Assembly: GCA_031081585.1 (NCBI GenBank)
Contig: JAVHLY010000012.1
Coordinates: forward strand, 1-64,000
DNA length: 64,000 nt
From: Armatimonadota bacterium
Lineage (GTDB): Bacteria > Sysuimicrobiota > Sysuimicrobiia > Sysuimicrobiales > Humicultoraceae
Direction: 5' to 3'
The number at the start of each line of letters is the position of its first letter. Positions within the stretch are counted from its first letter, which is position 1. Below the pieces are notes generated by a model. That model was given only the letters and a program-made list of their open reading frames with translations, did no database searches and was not told the DNA's origin. Of this stretch, positions 18,595-25,981 are shown in pieces. The translations under genes were made by a program, and so were the position numbers.

Positions 18595-19344
18595 GTGCCG
18601 GACGCCATCATCCTGGCCGGGGGGACCGCGGCCGACGGCAGCAACAAGGCCTTCCTGGACGGCGCCGGGCGCCCCTTCGTCTGGCACGTGGCCCAGGCCC
18701 TGGCGCGCACCCCGACGGTCGAGCGGGTGGTGGCCGTCGGCCCCGTCGAGCGCCTCACCGGCGCCTGCGCGGGCCTGCTGGCCGGGGCGGTCCCGGAGCG
18801 GGGCACGATCATGGACAACGTCGTCGCAGCCCTCAGCGCCCTACCCGGCGCCCGGCGCGTGCTGGCCGTGGCTTCCGACATCCCGCTCGTGCACCCGGCG
18901 GCGCTAGAGGAGTTCCTCCGCGGCTGCGAGAAGGAGGAGGCCGATTTCTACTACGGGATCGTGCCCCAGGCGGTCCTGGAGGAGCGGTATCCGGGGGCCC
19001 GGAAGACCTTCGTCCGGGTCGTTGACGGCTCGTTCACCGGCGCCAGCGTCATGCTCTTCAACCCCGCCATCGTCGACCGGGTGCGCGCCTTCGTCGAACG
19101 GGTCCTCCAGGCCCGCAAGAAGCCGTGGCTGCTGGCCAGCCTCTTCGGCTGGACCACGGTGATGCGGATGGCGTCCGGCAAGCTCTCCATCCGCGAGATG
19201 GAGGCGCGGGCGCAGGAGGTCACGGGCATCGTCCCGCGGGCGGTCGTCGTGCGGCACCCCGAGCTGGCGCTCGACGCCGACGTCGACCGGCCCGAGAACC
19301 TGGCGATCATCCACCGCGAGCTGGCCGCCCGCGCCCGGGCCTGA
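18595..19344 (+). CDS. MobA-like nucleotidyltransferase
   Basis: A 249-aa nucleoside-triphosphate transferase of the GT-A/MobA-like type. It begins DAIILAGGTA (nucleotide-binding LAGG), has a lysine in SNKAF in place of the usual Gly-x-Lys loop, and AVASDIPLV carrying the metal-binding Asp. It could activate a sugar phosphate, a cofactor (MobA-type) or another phosphate compound. GTG start, 44 bp after ispE; same operon as ispE and purR. A molybdopterin link is tempting because of the Mo-hydroxylase subunit at 50.5 kb but is not shown by the sequence. Confidence 0.8.
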   Translation: MPDAIILAGGTAADGSNKAFLDGAGRPFVWHVAQALARTPTVERVVAVGPVERLTGACAGLLAGAVPERGTIMDNVVAALSALPGARRVLAVASDIPLVHPAALEEFLRGCEKEEADFYYGIVPQAVLEERYPGARKTFVRVVDGSFTGASVMLFNPAIVDRVRAFVERVLQARKKPWLLASLFGWTTVMRMASGKLSIREMEARAQEVTGIVPRAVVVRHPELALDADVDRPENLAIIHRELAARARA

Positions 19345-19387
19345 CCCTGCGGCCGGTCGGCAGCGACCGGCGGAGCGCAGAGGCGAG

Positions 19388-20245
19388 GTGGCGGCCCTGA
19401 GCGTGGGCGAGACGCGGGCGGCCCGCAGGCGGGCCGGCAGGCTCCGGCGGGGAGAGCGGATGGTCGTCATCGCCCACCGCCTGCTCGCCCATCCCTACCG
19501 GCTCTTCCCCCTCGGCACCTTCATGGAGCTCCTCGGCGCCGCCAAGTCCACCATCAGCGAGGACCTGGCCCTGCTGCGGGGGGCCTTCGACCGTTTCCAC
19601 CTGGGGCGGGTGGAGACGCTGGCCGGGGCGGCGGGCGGGGTCCGCTACATCCCCGAGATGCGCCGGGAGGCCATCGCGGCGCTGGTGGACGAGCTGTGCG
19701 GCCGACTGCGCGAACCCGCCCGGGTGCTCCCCGGCGGCTTCCTCCACACCACCGACCTGATCTCCCTGCCCCGCTACGCCGCCCAGGTCGGGGAGGCTTT
19801 CGCCACGCTCCTCGGCCAGACCCGCCCCGACGTGGTCCTGACCATGGAGGTGAAGGGGATCCCGCTGGCGATCATGACCGCCCGCGCCTTCAATGTGCCC
19901 ATGGTGACCATCCGGCGCGGCGGCCGCGTCACCGAGGGGCCGTCGGTGAGCGTGAACTACGTCTCGGGCTCCTCACGGATGGTGCAGTCGATGACGCTGC
20001 CGCTGCGGGCCGTCCCCGCCGGGGGGAAGGCGCTCTTCATCGACGACTTCGTGCGGGGCGGGGGGACGGTGCGGGGGGTCTTCGACCTGATGCGGGAGTT
20101 CCGGGCCGAGGTCGTGGGGGTGGGGGTGCTGGTGGAGGCGGCGGTACCCCGGGAGCTCCCGCCCACCCGCTTCGTCTCGTTGATCGTCTACGAGGGCGTC
20201 ACCGAGCACGGCGAGGTGGTGGTCTACCCGAGCCGCTACATCTAG
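19388..20245 (+). CDS. purR: PurR-type purine operon regulator
   Basis: A 285-aa regulator of the Gram-positive PurR family: an N-terminal winged helix (residues about 25-85, with GAAKSTISEDLALLR as recognition region) fused to an inactive type I phosphoribosyltransferase domain. The PRPP loop ALFIDDFVRGGGT is intact, and PRPP binding relieves repression in characterised members. GTG 19388 is the first plausible start after a GCGAGG site. It belongs to the ispE-purR run. The target would be purine genes outside the window. Confidence 0.92.
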   Translation: MAALSVGETRAARRRAGRLRRGERMVVIAHRLLAHPYRLFPLGTFMELLGAAKSTISEDLALLRGAFDRFHLGRVETLAGAAGGVRYIPEMRREAIAALVDELCGRLREPARVLPGGFLHTTDLISLPRYAAQVGEAFATLLGQTRPDVVLTMEVKGIPLAIMTARAFNVPMVTIRRGGRVTEGPSVSVNYVSGSSRMVQSMTLPLRAVPAGGKALFIDDFVRGGGTVRGVFDLMREFRAEVVGVGVLVEAAVPRELPPTRFVSLIVYEGVTEHGEVVVYPSRYI

Positions 20246-20251
20246 GAACGG

Positions 20252-20336
20252 CTGAAACCCGCGCCCACCGGACGTTTCAGACAGCGGAACTCCTCGGAGC
20301 CTCCCTCGGTCGAGGAGCCTGCCCCACGGAGGAGTT
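20252..20336 (+). promoter_or_regulatory. leader with mutually exclusive hairpins
   Basis: CTGAAAC (20252-20258) pairs with GTTTCAG (20274-20280). Downstream, CTCCTCG (20290-20296) can pair with CGAGGAG (20311-20317), or AACTCCTC (20288-20295) can pair with GAGGAGTT (20329-20336); the last two pairings exclude each other. This lies in the 120-bp gap between purR and the next gene. It could be a regulated leader; no known riboswitch class matches by eye. Confidence 0.4.
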
Positions 20337-20367
20337 GGGCACAAGGTGGGGCGAGGGCCGTGTGGAG

Positions 20368-20970
20368 ATGACCGTCGAACAGGTGCGGCAAGAACTCGAG
20401 TACTTCGAGCCCGGCGTGGTCCGCCTCAACCCGCCCGCGCGCCCCCGGGAGGTCACGCGGGCGGAGGTGGTGCTGGGCGTCGCCTTTCCTCCGGCGTTCC
20501 GCCGGGCCCTCTCCGAGTTCAACGGCGGCTACGTCGTCGACCGGCCGGTCTTCGGTATCCCCCCGGTGCACTCGGCGTTGGACCTGGTCAGGGGCACCCG
20601 GCAGGCCCGCCACCTCTGGGGAGCGCTGGGGTGGTCGGAGGCGTTCGTCCAGGTGGGCAGCGACGGGTGCGGGAACCTCTTCGTGCTGCTGCTGGACCGC
20701 CGGGACGAGCGCGGGGAGTCGCCCGTGGGCTTCTTCGACACGGGGTGTATGGAGGTCACCGAGGTGGTGGCCAGCACCTACCTCCACTTCCTCTGGTTCC
20801 TGGCCCAGGACGCCAAGTGGGAGTACGCTGCCGACGGCCGGCCCATCCCCCGGGAGGCCGTGGTGTGGACGGCCGAGGCGGTGGTGGTGCGGCCGACGGC
20901 GCTCTCGCCCTGGCGGTTCAACGAAACCTGGATGTTCGCCCACGACCCGATCCTGGCCCGCTGGCGGTAG
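20368..20970 (+). CDS. SMI1/KNR4 (SUKH)-like protein
   Basis: A 200-aa soluble protein whose middle resembles SMI1/KNR4 (SUKH) domains: the LGVAFPPAFRRALSEFNGGY helix-turn (about 36-55) and a GNLFVLLLD strand followed by GFFDTG. SUKH proteins serve as immunity proteins or general adaptors; no toxin gene is adjacent. The start is ATG 20368 (GTG 20362 is also possible; the GAGGG ribosome site at 20353 lies between ideal spacings for the two). No family member is assigned with certainty. Confidence 0.6.
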   Translation: MTVEQVRQELEYFEPGVVRLNPPARPREVTRAEVVLGVAFPPAFRRALSEFNGGYVVDRPVFGIPPVHSALDLVRGTRQARHLWGALGWSEAFVQVGSDGCGNLFVLLLDRRDERGESPVGFFDTGCMEVTEVVASTYLHFLWFLAQDAKWEYAADGRPIPREAVVWTAEAVVVRPTALSPWRFNETWMFAHDPILARWR

Positions 20971-20974
20971 GGCA

Positions 20975-21002
20975 TTGCCGCCTGGGGGGCGGCTGGTATA
21001 AT
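20975..21002 (+). promoter_or_regulatory. promoter of initiator tRNA gene
   Basis: TTGCCG (20975-20980), 16-nt spacer, TGGTATAAT (extended -10, hexamer 20997-21002). The tRNA begins 11 nt later. One of the best sigma-70-type promoters in the window. Confidence 0.8.
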
Positions 21003-21013
21003 AATCTTGTCGA

Positions 21014-21090
<77 letters not shown>

Positions 21091-21095
21091 GCTCA

Positions 21096-21125
21096 CCGGC
21101 CCTCGGGAAACCTCCCGAGGGCCGG
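21096..21125 (+). terminator. 12-bp perfect hairpin after tRNA-fMet
   Basis: CCGGCCCTCGGG pairs perfectly with CCCGAGGGCCGG around an AAACCT loop, beginning 6 nt after the CCA end. No T-run follows, so it may be a terminator of a GC-rich type or a 3' processing barrier. Confidence 0.65.
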
Positions 21126-21459
21126 TACTGCACTTGACCAGGACGCCTCCTTCTTCCCCGGAAACAGCAGCAGACGCACGCTCAGAGGCGCTGCGAGTAT
21201 CGGGCCCGCGGGGCGTCCGTTCGGTCCAGCGCGCCCGCCCGGGCGCTGGACCCCTCCCCGGAGCCGCCGGGGGGGTCCGGGGGCCGCGCGGGTCCCGCCA
21301 GAGGGAGGGCAGGAGGAAGTCGACAGACACCGGATAATCATCAGGGCCAAGACCTGCGGCTACAGTCTCACACGGCATGCGGCTGGGAGACAGCCCCGGG
21401 AACGGGGACTCCACGTCCAGCGCGAAGGGGCCGCCGCGGAACCGCACCCGCGTCCCCAG

Positions 21460-21816
21460 GTGCAATTGCTGCTGGGCTGGATCGACCGCAGAGGTGCACC
21501 CGATGCCCGCGTGGTGTGCGGAGATTTCAACGTCAGCGCCGGAGAGCCGGGCCTGGAGCGCATGCGTGAACGGTTGGCCTCCGCGCTTGATCAGGGAACG
21601 CTCCCGACCCCGCTGCGCTACCGCGTGGATGGGCTCTTGGGCCTGCGGGATCCGGCCGAGCCGCTGTCCCTGCCCCTGGACTACATCTGGTATGAGCCCC
21701 CGCTGCGGCTGATCGAGAGCGGCCGCTGCTTCGACCGGCCGTCTCCGACCGATCCCGACCTGTGGCCGTCGGACCACGTCGGCGTGTGGGCCGACGTTGA
21801 CCTGGCTGCGCTGTGA
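21460..21816 (+). pseudogene. truncated endonuclease/exonuclease/phosphatase (EEP) family gene
   Basis: Only the C-terminal half of an EEP-fold phosphodiesterase is recognisable: CGDFN (metal/substrate Asp-Asn), LDYIW and SDHVGVW (catalytic Asp-His at the end). The N-terminal half with the metal-binding Glu is missing; the frame upstream (21361-21459) is open but does not read like the family. It is therefore a 5'-truncated remnant of about 118 codons. It lies between the intact and the deleted tRNA-fMet copies. A small functional product is unlikely. Confidence 0.7.
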
Positions 21817-21830
21817 GGAACCGCTCGGCG

Positions 21831-22394
21831 ATGTTCCGCACGCTCACAGACTCGCTGCGGGTACTCGGGGGACTCGCCGCGTTCGCCCTGGTGACGGCCG
21901 GTCCGCTCGCGCTGACAAGCAACGCCCTGCCGGGCATCGTGCTGGGAGCCATTTGCCTCGCCGCGCTGCCGGCGCTTGCGGTCTCCCGGCCGCCGGTCAT
22001 CTCTAGCGCCATCGTCCTCTCCGTGGCCGTGCTGGTCGTCGGGTTGATCGGCACAGTGCTGACCGAGCAGCCCGGCCCCTCGATCGCCGGCGCATGGCGA
22101 GAAACCAGGACGTGGCTGAGAGCCGCAGCCTTGCTTCTGGCGATTCTGATCCCGCCGATGGTGGCCATCAGGACCGTGGGGGCTACCAGGCCATCGCGGC
22201 GCAGCGTCTTTGGCACCAGCCTCATCAGTGTTGGTGTCGGGGCGTTCTTCGGCTTCATCGTCCTCACTCAATCCGAAGGCCTCGACATGCTCGTGATCGT
22301 CGGGCCTCTCTTCACCGGGTTGCTCGCCATGACCGCCGGCCTATTTCTGATGGCGGCATGGCGCGCACGGCGACGTCTCGGCCGGGATGGGTGA
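21831..22394 (+). CDS. hypothetical membrane protein
   Basis: A 187-aa protein with about five hydrophobic helices (residues about 10-28, 32-50, 54-75, 92-112, 128-150 and 155-178 partly), no recognised family. The ATG 21831 has GAGGAA about 10 nt upstream; a GTG at 21813 overlapping the EEP stop is an alternative. Codon use is less extreme than in the flanking housekeeping genes. It sits in the segment bounded by the two tRNA-fMet copies and may be accessory DNA. Confidence 0.5.
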   Translation: MFRTLTDSLRVLGGLAAFALVTAGPLALTSNALPGIVLGAICLAALPALAVSRPPVISSAIVLSVAVLVVGLIGTVLTEQPGPSIAGAWRETRTWLRAAALLLAILIPPMVAIRTVGATRPSRRSVFGTSLISVGVGAFFGFIVLTQSEGLDMLVIVGPLFTGLLAMTAGLFLMAAWRARRRLGRDG

Positions 22395-22404
22395 GAGCCA
22401 GGGA

Positions 22405-22690
22405 GTGTCAAGAGTCTTGTGTAAAAGCCTTTGAGCGGGAACGTATCCTCCACCGGTTGTGAGCCCGCTCGTCCCGGCATAGGTGAGGCGGGCACAGCTG
22501 GCCAGGTTGGTGAAGCAACTCGTCGGATCTTCCAGGCGGCGACCCACCGCCACAACCGGGTCTCAGCGGCTTCCCGTGTCGGGGCCTGGTAGATCTGTCG
22601 CGCCAAGGCGAGGCAGGGCTCTCGATCGCGGACCCGGAGGCGCTTGACGCCGTCGGGGGTCTGTACTGCCTCAGATAGATCCGCGACACC
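22405..22690 (-). pseudogene. remnant of an IS256-like element
   Basis: The minus strand from about 22606 reads ARQIYQAPTREAAETRL...W, matching the conserved K-x-IY-x-A-x-(T/S)-x-x-x-A segment of IS256/mutator transposases, then loses similarity within about 25 codons. At 22405-22425 the sequence GTGTCAAGAGTCTTGTGTAA looks like the terminal inverted repeat of such elements. Frames are broken; no complete transposase or second terminal repeat is seen. Confidence 0.6.
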
Positions 22691-22736
22691 CTGACTGAGG
22701 GGTGTTCAAGCTCAAGACACCCCGCAGGCCGGCTGG

Positions 22737-22742
22737 TATAAT
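22737..22742 (+). promoter_or_regulatory. duplicated -10 box before the pseudo-tRNA
   Basis: The extended -10 GGCTGGTATAAT of the tRNA-fMet promoter is repeated here at the same distance from the pseudo-tRNA (11 nt), but the TTGCCG -35 box of the intact copy is absent. Confidence 0.7.
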
Positions 22743-22753
22743 GAGCCTGTCAA

Positions 22754-22821
22754 CGCGGGGTGGAGCAGTCCGGTCTCATAACCCGAAAGGTCGGAGGTTC
22801 AAATCCTCCCCCCCGCTACCA
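22754..22821 (+). pseudogene. deleted tRNA-fMet copy
   Basis: A 68-nt near-copy of the tRNA-fMet at 21014. Compared with it, an 11-nt block AGCTCGTCGGG covering the end of the D arm and the 5' side of the anticodon stem is deleted, one A is inserted after the anticodon stem and one C in the acceptor/T region. The anticodon CTCATAA loop and CCA remain, but no cloverleaf can form, so it is a pseudogene or a duplicated attachment-like site. Confidence 0.88.
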
Positions 22822-22834
22822 AGCGAATCACAGT

Positions 22835-22860
22835 CGGCCCTGGGCCCCGGCCCGGGGCCG
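22835..22860 (+). terminator. 12-bp hairpin after pseudo-tRNA
   Basis: CGGCCCTGGGCC pairs with GGCCCGGGGCCG (one G-T pair) around CC. It occupies the same position as the hairpin after the intact tRNA but differs in sequence. No T-run. Confidence 0.5.
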
Positions 22861-23315
22861 CGAGCTTCGGGAGCCCCTCCACCGCCCCCCGGACCGCCGC
22901 CTCCCAGGCGGCGCGATCCGGTTCCGCCCCAGCCTGACGGTCTCAGCCAGCGACGGGCAGCCGGTGTGGATCCGCTACTACGCCACCCCTGCCCAGCAGG
23001 CTCCCGCGCTGTACCTCGTCGTGGGGGGCGGCGCTGCGTAGCCGCCTCTACGTGGTGCTTGGGACCACGTCCTCGGCCCTGCGGGGCTGCCGCCTGCAGG
23101 CAGCCGTCTTCAGGGTGTCCATGGCGTCCTTCAGGGGGCGGTAGGGGTGTTGGCCTGCAGCCGGCGGTTCGCGCGTCGGTGGCCTGGGTGCGCGGGACCG
23201 GATCCCTGGCGATCGGGGTTAAAGCCACCGGCGAGCGGAAAGTCCTGGGGATGTGGGCCCGAGTGAGGACGGAGCTTTCTGGGTGCAGTTTCTGCGTGGG
23301 CTGGTGGCCCGGGGG
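22861..23315. other. non-coding or decayed stretch
   Basis: About 450 bp with no gene I can support. A short plus-strand frame ending at 23041 (TVSASDGQPVWIRYYATP) has protein-like composition but no start of its own, since it begins inside the pseudo-tRNA; it is probably a remnant. Confidence 0.4.
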
Positions 23316-23639
23316 CTACAGTGGCGTGCGCCTCGTGATCAGCGATGCCCATGAGGGGCTCAAGGAGGCGATGTCCACAACGGCAAGGAAGTCCCGGGTA
23401 GCCTTTGCCACCGGGGGATGACCGCCAGCGCCGATGATGCCCCCGCCGTTGCTGAAATAGAGACTGGTGGTTCCGTCGGCGAGGGAGACGAGGGTCACGG
23501 CGGCTCCGGGCCGCTGGAATTCCATCACGGCACCCCAGACGTGGGGAAGCAGCGGGCCCGGCGCGATCCCTACCTCCTCCGGCCGGGTGGCGAAGACCTG
23601 CGAACGCAGTCCAATGGACACCTGGGCCGGTTGCGGCAT
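23316..23639 (-). CDS. conserved-looking hypothetical protein, possibly truncated
   Basis: A 107-aa product with ordinary protein composition (VTLVSLADGTTSLYFSNGG, then GGGIIGAGGH) and an ATG at 23639 preceded by GGGGA. The first 85 residues look conserved in character, while the end (SWASLITRRTPL) reads like run-on sequence, suggesting a frameshift or loss of the original 3' end. No family is assigned. It lies in the decayed zone next to IS remnants. Confidence 0.45.
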   Translation of the reverse strand: MPQPAQVSIGLRSQVFATRPEEVGIAPGPLLPHVWGAVMEFQRPGAAVTLVSLADGTTSLYFSNGGGIIGAGGHPPVAKATRDFLAVVDIASLSPSWASLITRRTPL

Positions 23640-23793
23640 GGCTGGTCCCCGATGTATCCGGAGCGCCGCCCCGGGCGGCGCTCCTCTTCCCCGAGACAGT
23701 TGTCGGGCTCAAGTTGATGGTATAAACACGCCAGCGGCTGTGCGCGCAAAGTTAGGTCGAGTTTCTCCCGGAGGAGTACCTCTTCCTATCTTG

Positions 23794-23829
23794 GCGCCGA
23801 TTGTCGCTGGAGCGCCGATTGCCGCTGGC
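23794..23829. repeat. 18-bp tandem duplication
   Basis: GCGCCGATTG(T/C)CGCTGG occurs twice in tandem (23794 and 23812), followed by the simple repeat CTAGCTAGCTAG just past the Uma2 stop. Confidence 0.6.
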
Positions 23830-23854
23830 AAAACATAAGCTAGCTAGCTAGGGG

Positions 23855-24406
23855 TTAGGCTTCGCCAAAAAGTTCTCCCAGTCGGCAGGAAAACCCCGGA
23901 AGGACAGGCTCCTCGATGGTCGCTTCCGGGCTCGACCAGGCACGGGGCGACTCGCCCGGCGCATGACGGGTCACCGTGCGGGTACGAGGATCCACCACCC
24001 ATACCGCCCGGACGCCAGCTTCGAGGTACTGCTCGATCTTGCGGGCCAGATCGGGCTCCGAGGGATCCTGCACCTCGACGACCAGGTCCGGCGGGACCGT
24101 GGGGTAGCTCATCACGTCGGCGATGCGGGCGGCTCGTTCGGCGGAGTAGAAGGTCACATCCGGGGCGCGCAGGACGTCGGGATCCCGGCGGACAAAGAAG
24201 CCGGACTCCCCAGCCAGCACCTCACCGAGGTGGTGCTCGTGGACAAACCGCCGGAGGATGAAGTCGACTTGACTGGTAATCTTCCCGTGCAGCCATCCCG
24301 CCGGGGCCATGATGACCAGCTCCCCCTCGTCGATCTCGTAGCGCCAGCCTTCTGGGAGCCGGCTGAGCTCCTCGGCGGTCCAGGGCTTCTTCGTGATGGT
24401 GCCCAC
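23855..24406 (-). CDS. Uma2 family (PD-(D/E)XK) endonuclease
   Basis: A 183-aa protein of the Uma2/DUF820 family, small restriction-fold nucleases common in cyanobacteria, Deinococcus and related soil bacteria. The core is visible: YEIDEGELVIMAP (first acidic residues), APDVTF (catalytic Asp), PDLVVEVQDPSE (Glu) and the helix RKIEQYLEAGVRAVWVVDP. GTG 24406 is preferred because it follows AAAGGAGG; the frame also continues upstream into IS481-like remnant sequence. A TACACT -10 box lies on this strand at 24442-24437. Cellular role unknown; single gene. Confidence 0.82.
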   Translation of the reverse strand: MGTITKKPWTAEELSRLPEGWRYEIDEGELVIMAPAGWLHGKITSQVDFILRRFVHEHHLGEVLAGESGFFVRRDPDVLRAPDVTFYSAERAARIADVMSYPTVPPDLVVEVQDPSEPDLARKIEQYLEAGVRAVWVVDPRTRTVTRHAPGESPRAWSSPEATIEEPVLPGFSCRLGELFGEA

Positions 24407-24429
24407 GGGTCGCGGCCTCCTTTGGTCCA

Positions 24430-24716
24430 CAGCCGTAGTGTACCATGGGTACGTCGAGGTGGTCGCCCCGCCCCGGATGCGACACCGTGTCTTGATCCAA
24501 GAGCCGGCGGCCTTCCGGAGCGGCCACCGTAGCAAGGCCTCGGCGGCCCGAGCCCCAGCGGGTTTGCAGCCGGCGGCGGCGCAGCAGGCGGTAGATCGTC
24601 GTCGGGGCCAGCCGCACCCCGCCCGCGCACTGGCCGGTCCGGCTCGCAGGAGGCGAGGACGGTTCCGTGGACGCCCTGCAGCCGAGGACGCGCGAAAGCT
24701 CTTCAGGGCCGCTCAA
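24430..24716 (-). pseudogene. IS481-like integrase fragment
   Basis: On the minus strand, VRLAPTTIYRLLRRRRLQTRW (winged-helix end of an IS481-type transposase; shown here in part) is followed by RLLDQDTVSHPGR, resembling the first catalytic Asp strand (D-T/M-V) of the DDE core. There is no continuous frame and the rest of the core is absent. It abuts the 5' region of the Uma2 gene. Confidence 0.5.
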
Positions 24717-24860
24717 GTACGCAAAAGGCCACTCGGGCCACCAGTAGAGGGAAGATGGCGCGCAGGGGCGCTCCGGGAGGCATTGCTCGACACCAGCGAG
24801 GTATCCCGATACCCACCACGCGGAGCTATAAGGTTAAGGAAGCGACACCGGCTATCGAAG

Positions 24861-24909
24861 TGGAGAATTTTCAATCGGCGATCTGGGGAAATTCAAACCG
24901 GCGTTGACA
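24861..24909. mobile_element. IS21-like terminal repeats (element end only)
   Basis: Two 20-bp direct repeats, TGGAGAATTTTCAATCGGCG (24861-24880) and TGGGGAAATTCAAACCGGCG (24884-24903), spaced 23 bp apart and followed by TTGACA, have the form of the multiple terminal repeats at IS21-family ends. No istA or istB gene is present, so this is a solo end. The 24717-24860 sequence before it holds no recognisable gene. Confidence 0.5.
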
Positions 24910-25041
24910 CGGCCGAGACCGCCGCGGCGGGCGCGGAGCGCGTGCTCAGGCGCCTGCGCAGCCGACGGGCGGCGTCGGGACCCGCGTAGCGGGACGGTGG
25001 GGGCAAGATCTGCTCGCCCGAATCCCGCCTCGCCCGCACCT

Positions 25042-25605
25042 GTGGCCGAGATCTTCCTGATCACGGGCCGCCCCGGCGTGGGCAAGACCACCCTCATCCG
25101 CCGCCTCGCCGAGTGGCTGGGCCCGCGCGCCGGCGGTTTCTACACGGACGAGGTCCGTCATGGTGGGACGCGGGTGGGATTCCGGCTGACCACGCTCGAC
25201 GGTCGCTCCGCGGTCTTCGCTCACGTGGATTTCGCGGGCCGGTCCCCGCACCGGGTCGGGCGCTACGGGGTGGACCTGGCGGTCCTGGAGGAGATCGGCG
25301 TGGCCGCCATCCGCCACGCGGCGTCGCGGGGCCAGATCGTCGTGGTGGACGAGATCGGCAAGATGGAGCTCCTGAGCGCCGCCTTCCGCCAGGCTCTCGA
25401 GGAGGTCGCCCGCGGGTCCGCACCGCTGCTCGCGACGATCACGGCTGTCCCGCACCCCTGGGCGGATGCCTTCAAACGCCACCCACGCACGGTGATACAC
25501 GTGCTGACACCCGCCAACCGGGATCGTGTGGAGGAGGCCGTCAGGACCTGGGTGGGGGCGCTCCCGGCAAGACCTGCAGGGCGGGCCCGCGCCCGTCGGC
25601 CGTGA
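25042..25605 (+). CDS. THEP1-type nucleoside-triphosphatase
   Basis: A 187-aa P-loop NTPase of the THEP1/NTPase_1 family, hydrolysing nucleoside triphosphates to diphosphates in vitro; the physiological role is unsettled. Walker A GRPGVGKTT is at residue 8-16, GGFYTDEVR follows as in the family, and VVVDEIGKMELLS is the extended Walker B/family signature. GTG 25042 places the start three codons before the first strand (EIFLITGR). It is flanked by decayed IS DNA on the left and a convergent truncated protease gene that overlaps its 3' end. Confidence 0.87.
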   Translation: MAEIFLITGRPGVGKTTLIRRLAEWLGPRAGGFYTDEVRHGGTRVGFRLTTLDGRSAVFAHVDFAGRSPHRVGRYGVDLAVLEEIGVAAIRHAASRGQIVVVDEIGKMELLSAAFRQALEEVARGSAPLLATITAVPHPWADAFKRHPRTVIHVLTPANRDRVEEAVRTWVGALPARPAGRARARRP

Positions 25606-25762
25606 CGAACTCCCGGCGGAACTGGGGCGTCACGCCCAGGCGCTGGAGGACGTCCCGGGGGGCCCAGGTGTAGCTGGCCCCCGTGTCGACCACGGCATCC
25701 AGGGCTTCCCAGCGGTGCCCCTGCGGGTCCCCCAGCTCCAGCGTGACGCGGAAGGTCCCCAC
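25541..25762 (-). pseudogene. truncated retropepsin-like aspartic protease
   Basis: Minus-strand frame from a GTG at 25762: an N-terminal strand, then AVVDTGASYTWAP carrying the catalytic Asp-Thr-Gly, and RREFVTADGR, as in clan AA proteases of about 120 aa. After about 58 residues the family pattern stops and the frame runs into the THEP1 3' end, so the C-terminal half is lost. A functional 73-aa dimer is unlikely but not excluded. Confidence 0.6.
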
Positions 25763-25786
25763 GAGGCATGCTCCGGCATCCCGGCT

Positions 25787-25815
25787 TTGACGGGAACCCG
25801 GTCATCGCCTATTAT
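25787..25815 (+). promoter_or_regulatory. promoter of DEAD-box helicase gene
   Basis: TTGACG (25787-25792), 17-nt spacer, TATTAT (25810-25815). The start codon is 167 nt downstream, giving a 5' leader of about 160 nt, as often seen for cold-induced RNA helicases. Best sigma-70-like promoter in this region. Confidence 0.75.
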
Positions 25816-25981
25816 GTAAAGGTCGTCCACTGCGTTCTGGCGAGGGGCGCCGGGTGCGCCCCTCGCGGTGTGTCGCGGGTCTAGTTCACGGCATCGGTCC
25901 GGCGAGACACGCGCAGGCGCCGGCACCAATGCTCCGGCGGCCGCCAGCCAGGCGGTCCGCCGGACCGTGAAGGAGATCTCG

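Noticed and set aside
20246-20361. T-box riboswitch before the SMI1-like gene
   Set aside because: No T-box sequence (TGGGTGGNACCGCG-type) and no specifier loop pattern; only simple alternative hairpins.
22760-23041. 93-codon plus-strand gene starting in the pseudo-tRNA
   Set aside because: Its start lies inside tRNA-derived sequence and only the last 35 codons look protein-like; treated as remnant.
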